Shown here one piece after another: positions 14,106-19,693 of a stretch of 24,671 nt of DNA. Origin of the DNA: a virus. The notes under the pieces were generated by a model that saw only the letters and a list, made by a program, of their open reading frames with translations, ran no database searches and was not told where the DNA came from. The stretch spans positions 1 to 24,671 of IMG/VR virus record IMGVR_UViG_3300027541_000320; one strand, given 5' to 3'. Each line of letters begins with the position of its first letter. Positions within the stretch are counted from its first letter, which is position 1. Position numbers and translations under genes: made by a program.

Positions 14106-14141
14106 GGAAATTATTGTAAGGGTTTAATCTGAAGTTGTCAA
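14106..14141 (-). promoter_or_regulatory. Near-consensus sigma-70 promoter
   Basis: Read leftward: TTGACA (14141-14136), 17 bp, TACAAT (14118-14113). The -35 is perfect, the spacing ideal, and the -10 matches five of six positions. Transcription would start near 14106, 22 nt before the HNH ATG, and could continue through the methyltransferase, TerS and the virion genes. It overlaps the last codons of the ParB-like stump. Confidence 0.8.
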
Positions 14142-14192
14142 GGGTATCAGCGCATCGATCTGGATAGTTTCGAGCTGGTCTGGGAGTTTCAT
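14124..14192 (-). pseudogene. Truncated ParB-like nuclease/methylase gene stump (22 codons)
   Basis: An ATG that overlaps the RusA stop as ATGA starts the peptide MKLPDQLETIQIDALIP, followed by LTTSD and a stop. The first 17 residues are, from memory, the standard opening of phage ParB-N domain proteins (often fused to a DNA methylase), which normally continue IPYARNxRTHS and run for 150-400 residues. Here homology ends at the Pro, exactly where the promoter -35 of the HNH cassette starts. No further ParB sequence appears on the far side of the HNH gene, so the body is deleted or replaced. The position between RusA and terminase is where such genes usually sit. Small size limits certainty. 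Confidence 0.6.
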
Positions 14193-14536
14193 TCTGTGGG
14201 CCTTTCGATGTGAACTTCTACGAATCCGCCGACCGTCTCGCCCTTGCGGATGGTCAGCGTCCAGTGTTTGTCGTCTACCTTGAGCACGTCGGCCAGTCCG
14301 TCCAGACCGGCTTTCATGCGTGCCAGGGCGTTGTCCAGGTCGTACTGCCTGCGTGTTGGCGGGTAGAACGTCAGGGTCAGGTGCAGGCTGGCGGACTGGA
14401 TTGGGCGTGCGCCTTGCTCCATGGCCTGCCAGAAACAGGCCTCGCGGTATTGCTTTTTGAGCTTGGCGGTCTTGGCCCAGTGGTTTCTGGCGTTTGGGGA
14501 CAGGCCGGTGGGTGGCCATGGCAGGATGATGATCAT
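14189..14536 (-). CDS. rusA: RusA-like Holliday junction resolvase
   Basis: 115 aa (E. coli RusA 120 aa). RusA is a dimeric nuclease that resolves Holliday junctions. The start IIILPWPPTGLSPNARNHWA fits the family, and the metal-binding block is YDLDNALARMKAGLDGL (D66, D68, K75) followed by VLKVDDKHW (D88/D89), as in RusA D70/D72/K76/D91. It closes with a beta strand GGFVEVHIER. GAGGTG precedes the ATG, which overlaps the preceding stop as ATGA. In lambdoid phages, RusA or Rap occupies the nin region before the late genes, which is its place here too. It probably resolves branched DNA before packaging. Confidence 0.93.
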   Translation of the reverse strand: MIIILPWPPTGLSPNARNHWAKTAKLKKQYREACFWQAMEQGARPIQSASLHLTLTFYPPTRRQYDLDNALARMKAGLDGLADVLKVDDKHWTLTIRKGETVGGFVEVHIERPTE

Positions 14537-14649
14537 TTCCACCTCGTCCAGATCAGCCAGGCGTACATCGCCAGGACAGCCCACCATTGGCCAAGTGCAA
14601 CAAGTGCAATGGTCAGCAGGACGGGCCACAGGGTTTCAAACTGCTCCAT
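14533..14649 (-). CDS. 38-aa single-span membrane protein
   Basis: A very short gene with GGAAGG before its ATG and an ATGA overlap with RusA at its end. The product is mostly one hydrophobic, Trp-rich span: PVLLTIALVALGQWWAVLAM, then YAWLIWTRWK, with an acidic start (MEQFE) and basic end. That layout predicts a single inner-membrane segment with the C-terminus inside. It overlaps the DUF6378-like gene by 14 nt. The tight overlaps support translation. Function unknown; small membrane proteins in such places sometimes act in exclusion or lysis control, but nothing here shows that. Confidence 0.65.
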   Translation of the reverse strand: MEQFETLWPVLLTIALVALGQWWAVLAMYAWLIWTRWK

Positions 14650-14917
14650 TGTCGCCTTCCAGCCGGTCGGCCACCAGGGTGGCGTAGCCTGCGATATCGA
14701 TCCAGTTGTCGGCATAGTTCGGGTCGCCGTTCAGGATTCTGGCCACCTTGTGCATAATCATTTCCAGGGCCTCCCGCTGGTCATGGGCAAGGTCGCACCC
14801 TCGTTTTGCCTCAAAGACACGAACAGTTGCCTTGAGCTGCTGTGCAATTTCGGCATGGCCATCAAAGGCCCCATACCTACTGCCGCGCTCGGCCAGCGTT
14901 GCGTTGATGTCGGTCAT
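14636..14917 (-). CDS. DUF6378-like phage protein
   Basis: 93 aa. The sequence TLAERGSRYGAFDGHAEIAQ, DLAHDQREALEMIMHKVARI, LNGDPNYADNWIDIAGYATL and VADRL is a pattern I know as DUF6378, a helical family common in phage replication and recombination operons; its place resembles MazG/dUTPase-like all-alpha folds, though catalytic residues are not evident. The chosen ATG at 14917 overlaps the upstream HNH stop as ATGA; the frame is open further upstream but only within that gene. Biochemical role unknown. Confidence 0.8.
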   Translation of the reverse strand: MTDINATLAERGSRYGAFDGHAEIAQQLKATVRVFEAKRGCDLAHDQREALEMIMHKVARILNGDPNYADNWIDIAGYATLVADRLEGDNGAV

Positions 14918-15504
14918 TTCAGTCGCTCCAGTGAGTTGTTTTGCGCGAATCTTTGCTTCCAGCATTGACCTTTTGCAATCCGCCATAGGTGTCCATATCG
15001 AAAGCCGGTCTGTTTTGCAGCATCGGCAGGCGTGATTTTTCCGGACTGCAAGGCGTCAACAAGAGCAACTGGCACCTTCGCGGCATGATGATCTTGGCCT
15101 CGTCTATACAGGCCGCGATCTGTTCGGTCTTTCATGTTGCCAGTCTGGTTGTCCCAGCGCAGGTTTTCGATTTTGTTGTTGGTCGGATTGCTGTCGTTGT
15201 GACAAGCGAACTCATGATCGGCAGGCATCCTGTCAAATGCCATGAGTACAAGCCTGGAAACCAGCTCAACGTACTTTTTCCCATTGATGCCGAATCGAAC
15301 GCTCATGTAGCCATTCCGGTCGTACTGAGACAGGATGCGGCCTTCGTATTGCTGGGTCACATCCTTGTCATGCAATCCGCAGTACTTTGTGACTGTTCGT
15401 GGGTAGCTGTAAATCCTGCCAAGGTTTGATGCCGCGATCCATCCATCGTACTTCGGCACGTCTTTGAAAACTTCTCCTTCAAGCAGTTTTTTTTCGAACG
15501 TCAT
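14914..15504 (-). CDS. NUMOD4-HNH homing endonuclease
   Basis: 196 aa. A NUMOD4 element (VFKDVPKYDGWIAASNLGRI, residues 12-31) precedes an HNH_3 core: LVSRLVLMAFD, FACHNDSNPTNNKIENLRWD (H102, N109/N110, N114). A Ser replaces the usual first His (normally VHRLV), so activity could be altered. The C-terminus is HTH-like (KITPADAAKQTGFRYGHLWR). The start at 15504 lies inside the Ref-like gene (26-nt overlap) and has no clear ribosome site; AAGGAG lies inside the frame, but no suitable start follows it. The insertion separates the Ref-like gene from the DUF6378-like gene. Confidence 0.85.
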   Translation of the reverse strand: MTFEKKLLEGEVFKDVPKYDGWIAASNLGRIYSYPRTVTKYCGLHDKDVTQQYEGRILSQYDRNGYMSVRFGINGKKYVELVSRLVLMAFDRMPADHEFACHNDSNPTNNKIENLRWDNQTGNMKDRTDRGLYRRGQDHHAAKVPVALVDALQSGKITPADAAKQTGFRYGHLWRIAKGQCWKQRFAQNNSLERLK

Positions 15505-15766
15505 CGAGCAAGTCCATTTCTGTGAATCCGTAATGGGCCTCAAATGCTTTTCTGCCCATCCCGTGAATTCCCATATTACCACGATGATGATTAACGCACA
15601 AAGGCAATACATCCATGTGGCTGGATCGTTTGCCCATTCCAACACCTGTTCTCGGATGATGCAGCTCGACCGGGCCTGGCTCATGTGGGCCGTGTATGCG
15701 CCAGCACACAGCGCAACCTAGCTCGGCCACGCGGCTCATGTGCTTGCGTTCTGCGATTGTGGTCAT
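15479..15766 (-). CDS. Ref-like (DUF968-type) RecA-dependent HNH nuclease
   Basis: 95 aa. The features are C18-x2-C21 (ELGCAVCWR), HH at 36-37 (VELHHPRTGVGMGKRSSHMD), C57-x2-HH (LPLCVNHHRG), H68 and GRKAFEAHYGFTE. This is the pattern of the P1 Ref/lambda YbcO group, in which an HNH core cuts ssDNA or D-loops, for Ref under RecA control. P1 Ref is longer; this is the minimal core. GAGGCG precedes the ATG, which overlaps the preceding stop as ATGA. With NinB and RusA in the same operon and ERF/exonuclease/SSB opposite, it is likely part of phage recombination. Confidence 0.85.
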   Translation of the reverse strand: MTTIAERKHMSRVAELGCAVCWRIHGPHEPGPVELHHPRTGVGMGKRSSHMDVLPLCVNHHRGNMGIHGMGRKAFEAHYGFTEMDLLDDVRKKTA

Positions 15767-16464
15767 TTCGCCTCTATCTTGTAATCGTGGAACACGGTGC
15801 CCAGGCTGGCATCGCCAACCTTGCAAGCCTTGACCCAGACGTTTTTTCCGCTGGCCAGTCTGCGAATGTGGCCGCGACGGTCGTGCAGCCTGGGGGACGC
15901 GTGCGTGCCGCCTTTCGATTCGCCTTTGGCGGTCTTTGGGCCGATCTTGACGGTGCGCCAGTCGTAGGTCGGCGTTTTGCCTGCAGCGATTTTGCGCCTG
16001 TTCGTGAAGGTGTTGGTTATCACGGGCTGATAACACTCGCAGCCGGTGTCCATGCTTTCCAGCCACTTGGACATGGTGGCCAGCATGATCTCGGCCACAT
16101 CTCTTGGCAGGTCTTGGCCTTCATCGACGGGGCCGTACTTGATCTGGCCATCCACAATGGCGTAAACCATCGGCGGGAAGGTGGTGTATTTGCCAGGCTG
16201 TCCCTTGCTCAAGTCAAGAACGATGCCTTCCTGTGGATCATCTCCAGCGGCCAGCATCATCATCTCGTAACGCTCGTGGCTTGATGTTTGTCCGGCCCAG
16301 AGCACCAGGCTTTTCTCAAACGGTGGCCGGTGGGTCGTCAGGTTGTCGATCTTGATGCCGGTCGACAGGTTAGCGCCTGAAATATCAAACCACTGCATTT
16401 CGGTCGGGTCAAAGCCGGATGCAATGACCGACTTCATGATGGAGCGAACGTGGGCTGTTGTCAT
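15763..16464 (-). CDS. Conserved phage protein with RGHxRRLxSGK motif
   Basis: 233 aa. The N-terminal 120 residues have no motif I know, with a beta-rich central part (KSLVLWAGQTSSHERYEMMM, GKYTTFPPMVYAIVDGQIKY). The C-terminus contains SPRLHDRRGHIRRLASGKNV followed by WVKACKVGDASLGTVFHDYK. This HxRRGHxRxLxSGKxxWVxxxxVGD block is one I recall at the ends of many phage and plasmid proteins, without an assigned function; its His/Arg content suggests nucleic-acid contact. Both ends overlap neighbours as ATGA. A replication or recombination role is inferred from location alone. Confidence 0.75.
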   Translation of the reverse strand: MTTAHVRSIMKSVIASGFDPTEMQWFDISGANLSTGIKIDNLTTHRPPFEKSLVLWAGQTSSHERYEMMMLAAGDDPQEGIVLDLSKGQPGKYTTFPPMVYAIVDGQIKYGPVDEGQDLPRDVAEIMLATMSKWLESMDTGCECYQPVITNTFTNRRKIAAGKTPTYDWRTVKIGPKTAKGESKGGTHASPRLHDRRGHIRRLASGKNVWVKACKVGDASLGTVFHDYKIEAK

Positions 16465-16715
16465 AGCCTCTCCGTGTGGTTGGTGATGTAGTGGTGCTTC
16501 AGCATCTCAATGGAGCCGACCACCTCGTAGACGTTGGAATGGTCACCGAGCACGCAGGACATTCGCAGGCCATCGGCCAGAAAGCCTGCGGCAAAGAATG
16601 ACTGCAGTCGACCAGATTCAGCATCGGCCAGGATGTCTTTGAGCGCAGCCACTAAGGCCGCGTTCGGCTCATTTGTTGGCACGGTTGCGCCACGAAGCGC
16701 TGTGATGTTGCTCAT
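16461..16715 (-). CDS. Small phage protein of unknown role
   Basis: 84 aa with AAGGTGG before the ATG and ATGA overlaps at both ends. The product is mostly helical (NAALVAALKDILADAESGRL, SFFAAGFLADGL) with a central strand and a C-terminal helix (VYEVVGSIEMLKHHYITN). Phrases such as LxxLxxxLxxAESGxxxxxxxxG occur in phage regulators and cofactors I know only as hypothetical proteins. No catalytic motif is visible. Confidence 0.7.
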   Translation of the reverse strand: MSNITALRGATVPTNEPNAALVAALKDILADAESGRLQSFFAAGFLADGLRMSCVLGDHSNVYEVVGSIEMLKHHYITNHTERL

Positions 16716-16837
16716 GAAAACCACCTTTTGATGTGCACAAAGACAATCGCAGCAATCGTGAACCATGCGCCGATGCCTGCAATCCCAAGCCAAACCAAAG
16801 CCCAAATGCCTGCCTTGTCTGCCTCTGTAAGTTTCAT
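16712..16837 (-). CDS. 41-aa single-span membrane protein
   Basis: A very short gene with GGAGAG before its ATG and ATGA overlaps with NinB upstream and the 84-aa gene downstream. The product has a charged start (MKLTEADKAG), one membrane span (IWALVWLGIAGIGAWFTIAA then IVFV) and a basic end (HIKRWFS), fitting an inner-membrane protein with its C-terminus inside. It resembles the 38-aa protein at 14533-14649 in layout but not in sequence. Function unknown. Confidence 0.65.
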   Translation of the reverse strand: MKLTEADKAGIWALVWLGIAGIGAWFTIAAIVFVHIKRWFS

Positions 16838-17271
16838 GTGATCTCTCCAGTCTCAGGGTCGACATATTCTGGCGCGGTGAAGCGCACGCCCTGCTGCGCA
16901 CCGAAGGCCTCGATCAAGTCCTGCAGCTCGCTCATTTCGGGCTTGGTCATGTTGCTGGTGGACTTGCCGAGCACAACAAAGCCGCCATCGATGCCAGGCA
17001 CGACGTCCTGCTTAGTCATTGAGGCGGTCATCACGTGCTTCCATTCCTCTGCGCTCAGCTTGCGGCCGTACCAGTCGACCTGCTTGGCCAGGTCTGTCAA
17101 AAGCGCCCAAAGCCTTGCGTTCTGAGCCAGGCTTCTGGTTTCTGGCTTGATCTCCACCACCATGCGGTGGCCAGCCATCAGCAGGGACTTGAGCAGCGGC
17201 CAGATCTGTTGCGTCAGGACTTTGTGGGCCTGCACCGGATCCCAGAGGGTGAATCGCTGGCGCTCAGTCAT
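16834..17271 (-). CDS. ninB: NinB-like recombination protein
   Basis: 145 aa, matching lambda NinB (146 aa; also called Orf), which binds SSB and ssDNA and substitutes for RecFOR mediators. Shared blocks: RSLAQNARLWALLTDLAKQV (lambda RSLDQNRKLWACLGDVSRQV), DWYGRKLSAEEWKHVMTASM (EWHGRWLDAESWKCVFTAAL), KQDVVPGIDGGFVVLGKSTS (QQDVVPNLAGNGFVVIGQST) and LQDLIEAFGAQQGVRF. I use the ATG at 17271 with GGAGG upstream; it overlaps the previous gene by 8 nt. It should load the annealing protein ERF onto SSB-coated DNA, with SSB encoded in the opposite operon. Confidence 0.95.
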   Translation of the reverse strand: MTERQRFTLWDPVQAHKVLTQQIWPLLKSLLMAGHRMVVEIKPETRSLAQNARLWALLTDLAKQVDWYGRKLSAEEWKHVMTASMTKQDVVPGIDGGFVVLGKSTSNMTKPEMSELQDLIEAFGAQQGVRFTAPEYVDPETGEIT

Positions 17272-17527
17272 TTGATTCCCTCCCGGACTGCGATCCAGCA
17301 CTCGTCGAGGCTAAGTGGGGTTTCGTCAATGCCTGGCGGACGGATTCCAAGATGCGCTCCCGGCCAGGGTTCTGCGGGAACCTCTCGATGGCCGCCAGCA
17401 TCCCTGCTGCTGCTTGTTTGTTCGGTCGGGTGCTCAGCACCAGCCGTGTGCAGCACTCCAGGCACCCAAAGTGATACTGGCCGGACAACGGGTTCTGTTC
17501 GTGGGCTTGGCAGGCTGTGCATGTCAT
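17264..17527 (-). CDS. Small zinc-finger-like phage protein
   Basis: 87 aa. The N-terminus holds two Cys pairs, MTCTACQ and FGCLECCTR, 20 residues apart, typical of a small zinc ribbon, then a helical part (NKQAAAGMLAAIERFPQNPG). I recall similar phage proteins with CxACQxxExNPLxGxYxxGCxxCxARL in Burkholderiales phages, without known function. Its ATG overlaps the upstream stop as ATGA, and its stop lies within the start of NinB. It may bind DNA or protein in the replication operon. Confidence 0.75.
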   Translation of the reverse strand: MTCTACQAHEQNPLSGQYHFGCLECCTRLVLSTRPNKQAAAGMLAAIERFPQNPGRERILESVRQALTKPHLASTSAGSQSGRESND

Positions 17528-18165
17528 GCTCCACCCAGCGCCAGCTTTCCAAGCGCGTCAGTAATGTGAAAGCTGATGGCCGTCTTGCCGCCGACTTTGC
17601 CACCCTTGTAGACCAGTCTGGCCGTCTCGACATCGCCAATCACCACCGGCTTCGGTGGCTTCAGTCCGCGCTTTGCATAAAGCTCGTCAGGGCTTCTGTC
17701 GCCAGTCAGCAGTCTTGGGTAGTCGAAAACCTCGCGCTCTGTGTAGGCCCGGTGCGATTCGCAAAACCTGTGCTGCAAGTAGCCCAAGTCTTTGGTTTCG
17801 CTGCGGCAGACCTTTGGCCAGCCTCCCAAGTCCTCGATGGCTGCATGGATGGCCGGATCGTCAAACACCACATCGCTGTAAGCTCCGACCCGCTGCATGG
17901 CGTCGTAGGCTTTGCCCCAGGCCAGCATCGCTCGGTCGGTTGCTGTGCCTTCCAGCTTGCGCACCAGATCGGCTGGCTTTGGCGGGAAAACTCCGCGCTC
18001 AGCATCCATTGCGTGGCTGGTCAGTGCTTTGCGCACCTGGTCAAGGTCGAATCGCTGGCAGGCCTGCCACCATACGGACAAGGCAAACGGTGTGACGTCC
18101 TGCTTGTAGAAGGCCATCACGTCGCGCAGGATGTCCGCAAATTGCTGCTGGTCAGTTGCTCTCAT
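17524..18165 (-). CDS. DUF6475-like phage replication-region protein
   Basis: 213 aa. The N-terminal part (DQQQFADILRDVMAFYKQDV, WWQACQRFDLDQVRKALTSH) resembles the start of replicative loader proteins such as lambda P-like or DnaT-like phage proteins. The middle, AIHAAIEDLGGWPKVCRSET then KDLGYLQHRFCESHRAY, is the pattern I recall as DUF6475. GGAGAG precedes the ATG, which overlaps the O-like gene by 14 nt. Its place directly after an O-like protein makes a helicase-loader role attractive, but no AAA+ or other motif proves it. Confidence 0.75.
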   Translation of the reverse strand: MRATDQQQFADILRDVMAFYKQDVTPFALSVWWQACQRFDLDQVRKALTSHAMDAERGVFPPKPADLVRKLEGTATDRAMLAWGKAYDAMQRVGAYSDVVFDDPAIHAAIEDLGGWPKVCRSETKDLGYLQHRFCESHRAYTEREVFDYPRLLTGDRSPDELYAKRGLKPPKPVVIGDVETARLVYKGGKVGGKTAISFHITDALGKLALGGA

Positions 18166-18916
18166 GAATCTCTCCTTGCTGCGCCAGCCACTCGTCCACG
18201 GCTGCCTGGTTGCGCTGTTCGACAGCCGCCTGCTTGTTTGCTGTTTGGATTGGTTTGGCAGAAACCCAATCAGCTTTGAAAGAAGCCCATGTTCTCAAGC
18301 AACATTCCTCAATGGCCTTGCCTATCGGCCATCCTGCTTTTGTTGCTTCGTTTTCCATCAAAGACCATGCGGTTTGCGTCAATGGAGCGTTTTTCTTTTT
18401 CCTGATGACAAGCCAGTCATTCCACATTTGCTCGTCAACACAGTCAGGTCGCGTGACAACAGCGCTTTCCTTGTTCCCCTTCCTTTTCCCTTCCTTTCCT
18501 TTCCCTTCCCCTTGTTCTTGCACAAGCCGCGTGGGTAACGCGTCATCTACGCGTGCCGGACGCGTGCAAGTGTTTGATTCTTCAAGGCTTGGGATTGTTG
18601 ATGCCGATTCTCTGTTGTTTACGATCTGATGCTGACTCCAAGACGGTATGCAGCCAAATTCATCACCATCAAGCTCGTATTTCACGATAAAGCCATGCGT
18701 GACCAACGCGTCGAGCACGCGTAAAAAGTCGATGTTGTCATATGGCAGGACATCTAACTTCAGCGATCTTGGCTTCCACTTAAATCGGCCTTCTCGATCA
18801 CATGCAGTAAAAAGCCCAATGTATGCAAGACGCAAAGGAAGTGAGGTTTTCTGCTCCGCCTCATACAGGGCTTCATGCCTGAAAAGTTCTGGCTTAACTG
18901 TTCTGATTCGTGCCAT
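18152..18916 (-). CDS. O-like phage replication initiation protein
   Basis: 254 aa. The first 110 residues are a winged-helix-like domain with the familiar start ARIRTVKPELFRHEALYEAE, then RLAYIGLFTACDREGRFKWK and LDALVTHGFIVKYELDGDEF, seen in many phage replication proteins. A low-complexity basic linker (QGEGKGKEGKRKGNKES, about residues 134-150) follows, then a C-terminal helical domain (VDEQMWNDWLVIRKKKNAPL, AIEECCLRTWASFKADWV). Such proteins bind iterons and recruit helicase. The gene contains seven 11-bp-phased CGCGT repeats, the likely origin. GGAGAAGG precedes the ATG; the first 23 nt overlap the HNH gene. Confidence 0.85.
   Translation of the reverse strand: MARIRTVKPELFRHEALYEAEQKTSLPLRLAYIGLFTACDREGRFKWKPRSLKLDVLPYDNIDFLRVLDALVTHGFIVKYELDGDEFGCIPSWSQHQIVNNRESASTIPSLEESNTCTRPARVDDALPTRLVQEQGEGKGKEGKRKGNKESAVVTRPDCVDEQMWNDWLVIRKKKNAPLTQTAWSLMENEATKAGWPIGKAIEECCLRTWASFKADWVSAKPIQTANKQAAVEQRNQAAVDEWLAQQGEIHESN
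18474..18513 (-). repeat. 40-nt uninterrupted purine tract
   Basis: From 18474 to 18513 the plus strand has only C and T (40 nt), so the coding strand is pure A/G. It encodes the GKGKEGKRKG linker of the O-like protein. It lies 13 nt from the first iteron. Such tracts can unwind or form triplex DNA; here it may help opening of the origin, which is inference. Confidence 0.75.
18527..18570. repeat. Iteron cluster A, four 11-bp repeats
   Basis: Four direct repeats start exactly 11 bp apart at 18527, 18538, 18549 and 18560: CCGCGTGGGTA, ACGCGTCATCT, ACGCGTGCCGG, ACGCGTGCAAG. The shared core is ACGCGT. The 11-bp period is not a multiple of three, so protein repetition cannot explain it. Inside the O-like gene, as in lambda ori, it is the likely binding site of the replication protein. 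Confidence 0.7.
18695..18727. repeat. Iteron cluster B, three 11-bp repeats
   Basis: Three further repeats, again exactly 11 bp apart, at 18695, 18706 and 18717: ATGCGTGACCA, ACGCGTCGAGC, ACGCGTAAAAA. They share the core of cluster A and lie 124 bp from its end, with a more AT-rich stretch (about 18570-18690) between the clusters that could be the unwinding region. Confidence 0.65.
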
Positions 18917-19283
18917 TGGCCTTCTCCAGAAACAGTTTTTCCAAATCTTGTTTTGTGATGACGGACAAGATGTCGCACAAACAATCAAAGTCGTGGCATT
19001 GCCAATAACCGATCTTCGCCAGTGCAAGCATCACATTTGCTTTTGATGCTTGGATTTCTGAATGTTGGTCTGAATGGCAGTCAGCGCACAAAGTGATGAT
19101 TGTGTCCATGTCATAGTCCCATGGCCCATCCGAGTATGGGTGATAGTGGGAATGATGAGCATGAAGTGTTTTGTCCGTTCTTCCGCAGCATCTACATGCG
19201 AAGCCATCGCGCTCATAAACACGAAGCCTCATCTGCTGCCAGCGAGGGTCTAACAGTTTCTCGGAATAGCTTGTCTTAGCCAT
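18894..19283 (-). CDS. HNH endonuclease with CxxC zinc pairs
   Basis: 129 aa. The features are FACRCCGR (C30-x2-C33), HAHHSHYHPY (41-50), DTIITLCADCHSDQH (C66-x2-C69, H70), giving a zinc-held HNH (beta-beta-alpha metal) core like the McrA/Pfam HNH group. The C-terminal helices (ANVMLALAKIGYWQCHDFDC, VITKQDLEKLFLEK) have no motif I know. AAGGTG precedes the ATG. It is the second gene of the leftward operon and overlaps the O-like start by 23 nt. It may be a homing endonuclease or a phage function nuclease; unlike the NUMOD4 and AP2 types, no DNA-binding element is attached. Confidence 0.88.
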   Translation of the reverse strand: MAKTSYSEKLLDPRWQQMRLRVYERDGFACRCCGRTDKTLHAHHSHYHPYSDGPWDYDMDTIITLCADCHSDQHSEIQASKANVMLALAKIGYWQCHDFDCLCDILSVITKQDLEKLFLEKANGTNQNS

Positions 19284-19297
19284 AAGCCGCACCTTTT

Positions 19298-19336
19298 AAA
19301 AAACCACCTTGAAGGAAAACACGGCAGGCGAGGTGG
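19298..19336 (-). terminator. Possible weak terminator or attenuator before the HNH gene
   Basis: In the leftward direction CCACCT (19336-19331) can pair with AGGTGG (19309-19304) across a 21-nt loop, followed at once by six T (19303-19298). The long loop makes it a weak candidate. It would reduce transcription between the HTH gene and the replication genes. Confidence 0.3.
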
Positions 19337-19348
19337 GGACGCTTTTCA

Positions 19349-19385
19349 CTAGGCTCATGACTTCCTAGCTAGCCGGTTTCGAAAC
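19349..19385. promoter_or_regulatory. Palindrome-rich non-coding stretch
   Basis: Between the HTH gene and the HNH gene lie CTAGG/CCTAG (19349-19353 and 19364-19368), CTAGCTAG (19365-19372) and a perfect 10-bp palindrome GTTTCGAAAC (19376-19385). CTAG is usually rare in bacterial and phage DNA, and three copies occur in 24 bp. They may be protein-binding sites. No promoter hexamers are clear here. Confidence 0.35.
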
Positions 19386-19394
19386 AACTTTACC

Positions 19395-19607
19395 TCAGAC
19401 CAGAAGGCCATTCAAGGATTTTCTGAAGCCAGGGCCGAACTTCTTGTCCAGCACCGGCCGCCATTTGTGCGCCACGCCATTGCGCGTCCAAGCCTCTACA
19501 GCCTGGCCACTGGTGGCTCCCAAGGCCTGCGCCACCGCCTTGTAAGAGCCGAGGCTCTCACGGGCAAAGGCCAGCACCTGTGCGAAATATTGGTCGTCTT
19601 TCTTCAT
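19395..19607 (-). CDS. Small HTH regulator, Cro/YdaS-like
   Basis: 70 aa. It has helical blocks YFAQVLAFARESLG, SYKAVAQALGATSGQAVEAW and VAHKWRPVLDKKFG, where AxALGATxxAVExWxRNGVxxxWRPxLxKxFG fits the short HTH of Cro/YdaS-type phage regulators that bind operators as dimers. It is the first gene of the leftward operon, next to the divergent control region, the usual place for a Cro-like protein. The only in-frame ATG at the start is at 19607, with GAGG very close to it. It may bind the TTGTGCAA sites nearby; no CI partner is visible in this window. Confidence 0.7.
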   Translation of the reverse strand: MKKDDQYFAQVLAFARESLGSYKAVAQALGATSGQAVEAWTRNGVAHKWRPVLDKKFGPGFRKSLNGLLV

Positions 19608-19626
19608 GCCTCAAACTTTACCACGA

Positions 19627-19682
19627 TTTTGCATGATTTGTGCAAAAATATTTTTTGCCACTTGCACAAAATCCTCTTGCAC
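19627..19682. promoter_or_regulatory. Operator-like repeats in the divergent control region
   Basis: TTTTGCA (19627-19633) and TGCAAAA (19641-19647) form an inverted repeat around 7 nt. The 8-mer TTGTGCAA (19639-19646) recurs in opposite orientation as TTGCACAA (19662-19669), and TTGCAC appears again at 19677-19682, inside the rightward promoter. Probable binding sites for the HTH regulator encoded next to them, or for another phage repressor. Confidence 0.5.
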
Positions 19683-19693
19683 TATGCTATGAT
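19662..19693 (+). promoter_or_regulatory. Rightward early promoter candidate, extended -10
   Basis: TGC followed by TATGAT (19685-19693) makes an extended -10 box. TTGCAC at 19662-19667 could serve as a -35, though the 20-bp spacing is long, as is tolerated with extended -10 boxes. Transcription would start near 19700, 31 nt before the first rightward gene. A TTGCAC repeat lies between the boxes. I could not place a leftward promoter with confidence. Confidence 0.5.

Noticed and set aside
17268-17639. 123-codon minus-strand frame overlapping the zinc-finger-like gene
   Set aside because: Arg/Ser/Pro-rich without motif, while the 87-aa frame has Cys pairs, a coupled start and a matching stop/start overlap with NinB.
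18527-18727. Repeats considered as a CRISPR array
   Set aside because: The unit is 11 bp with a 6-bp core, lacks spacers of 30 bp or more, and lies inside a coding gene. Iterons fit better.
19365-19385. Palindromes considered as a phage attachment core
   Set aside because: No integrase gene, tRNA fragment or second copy of the sequence is present in the window.
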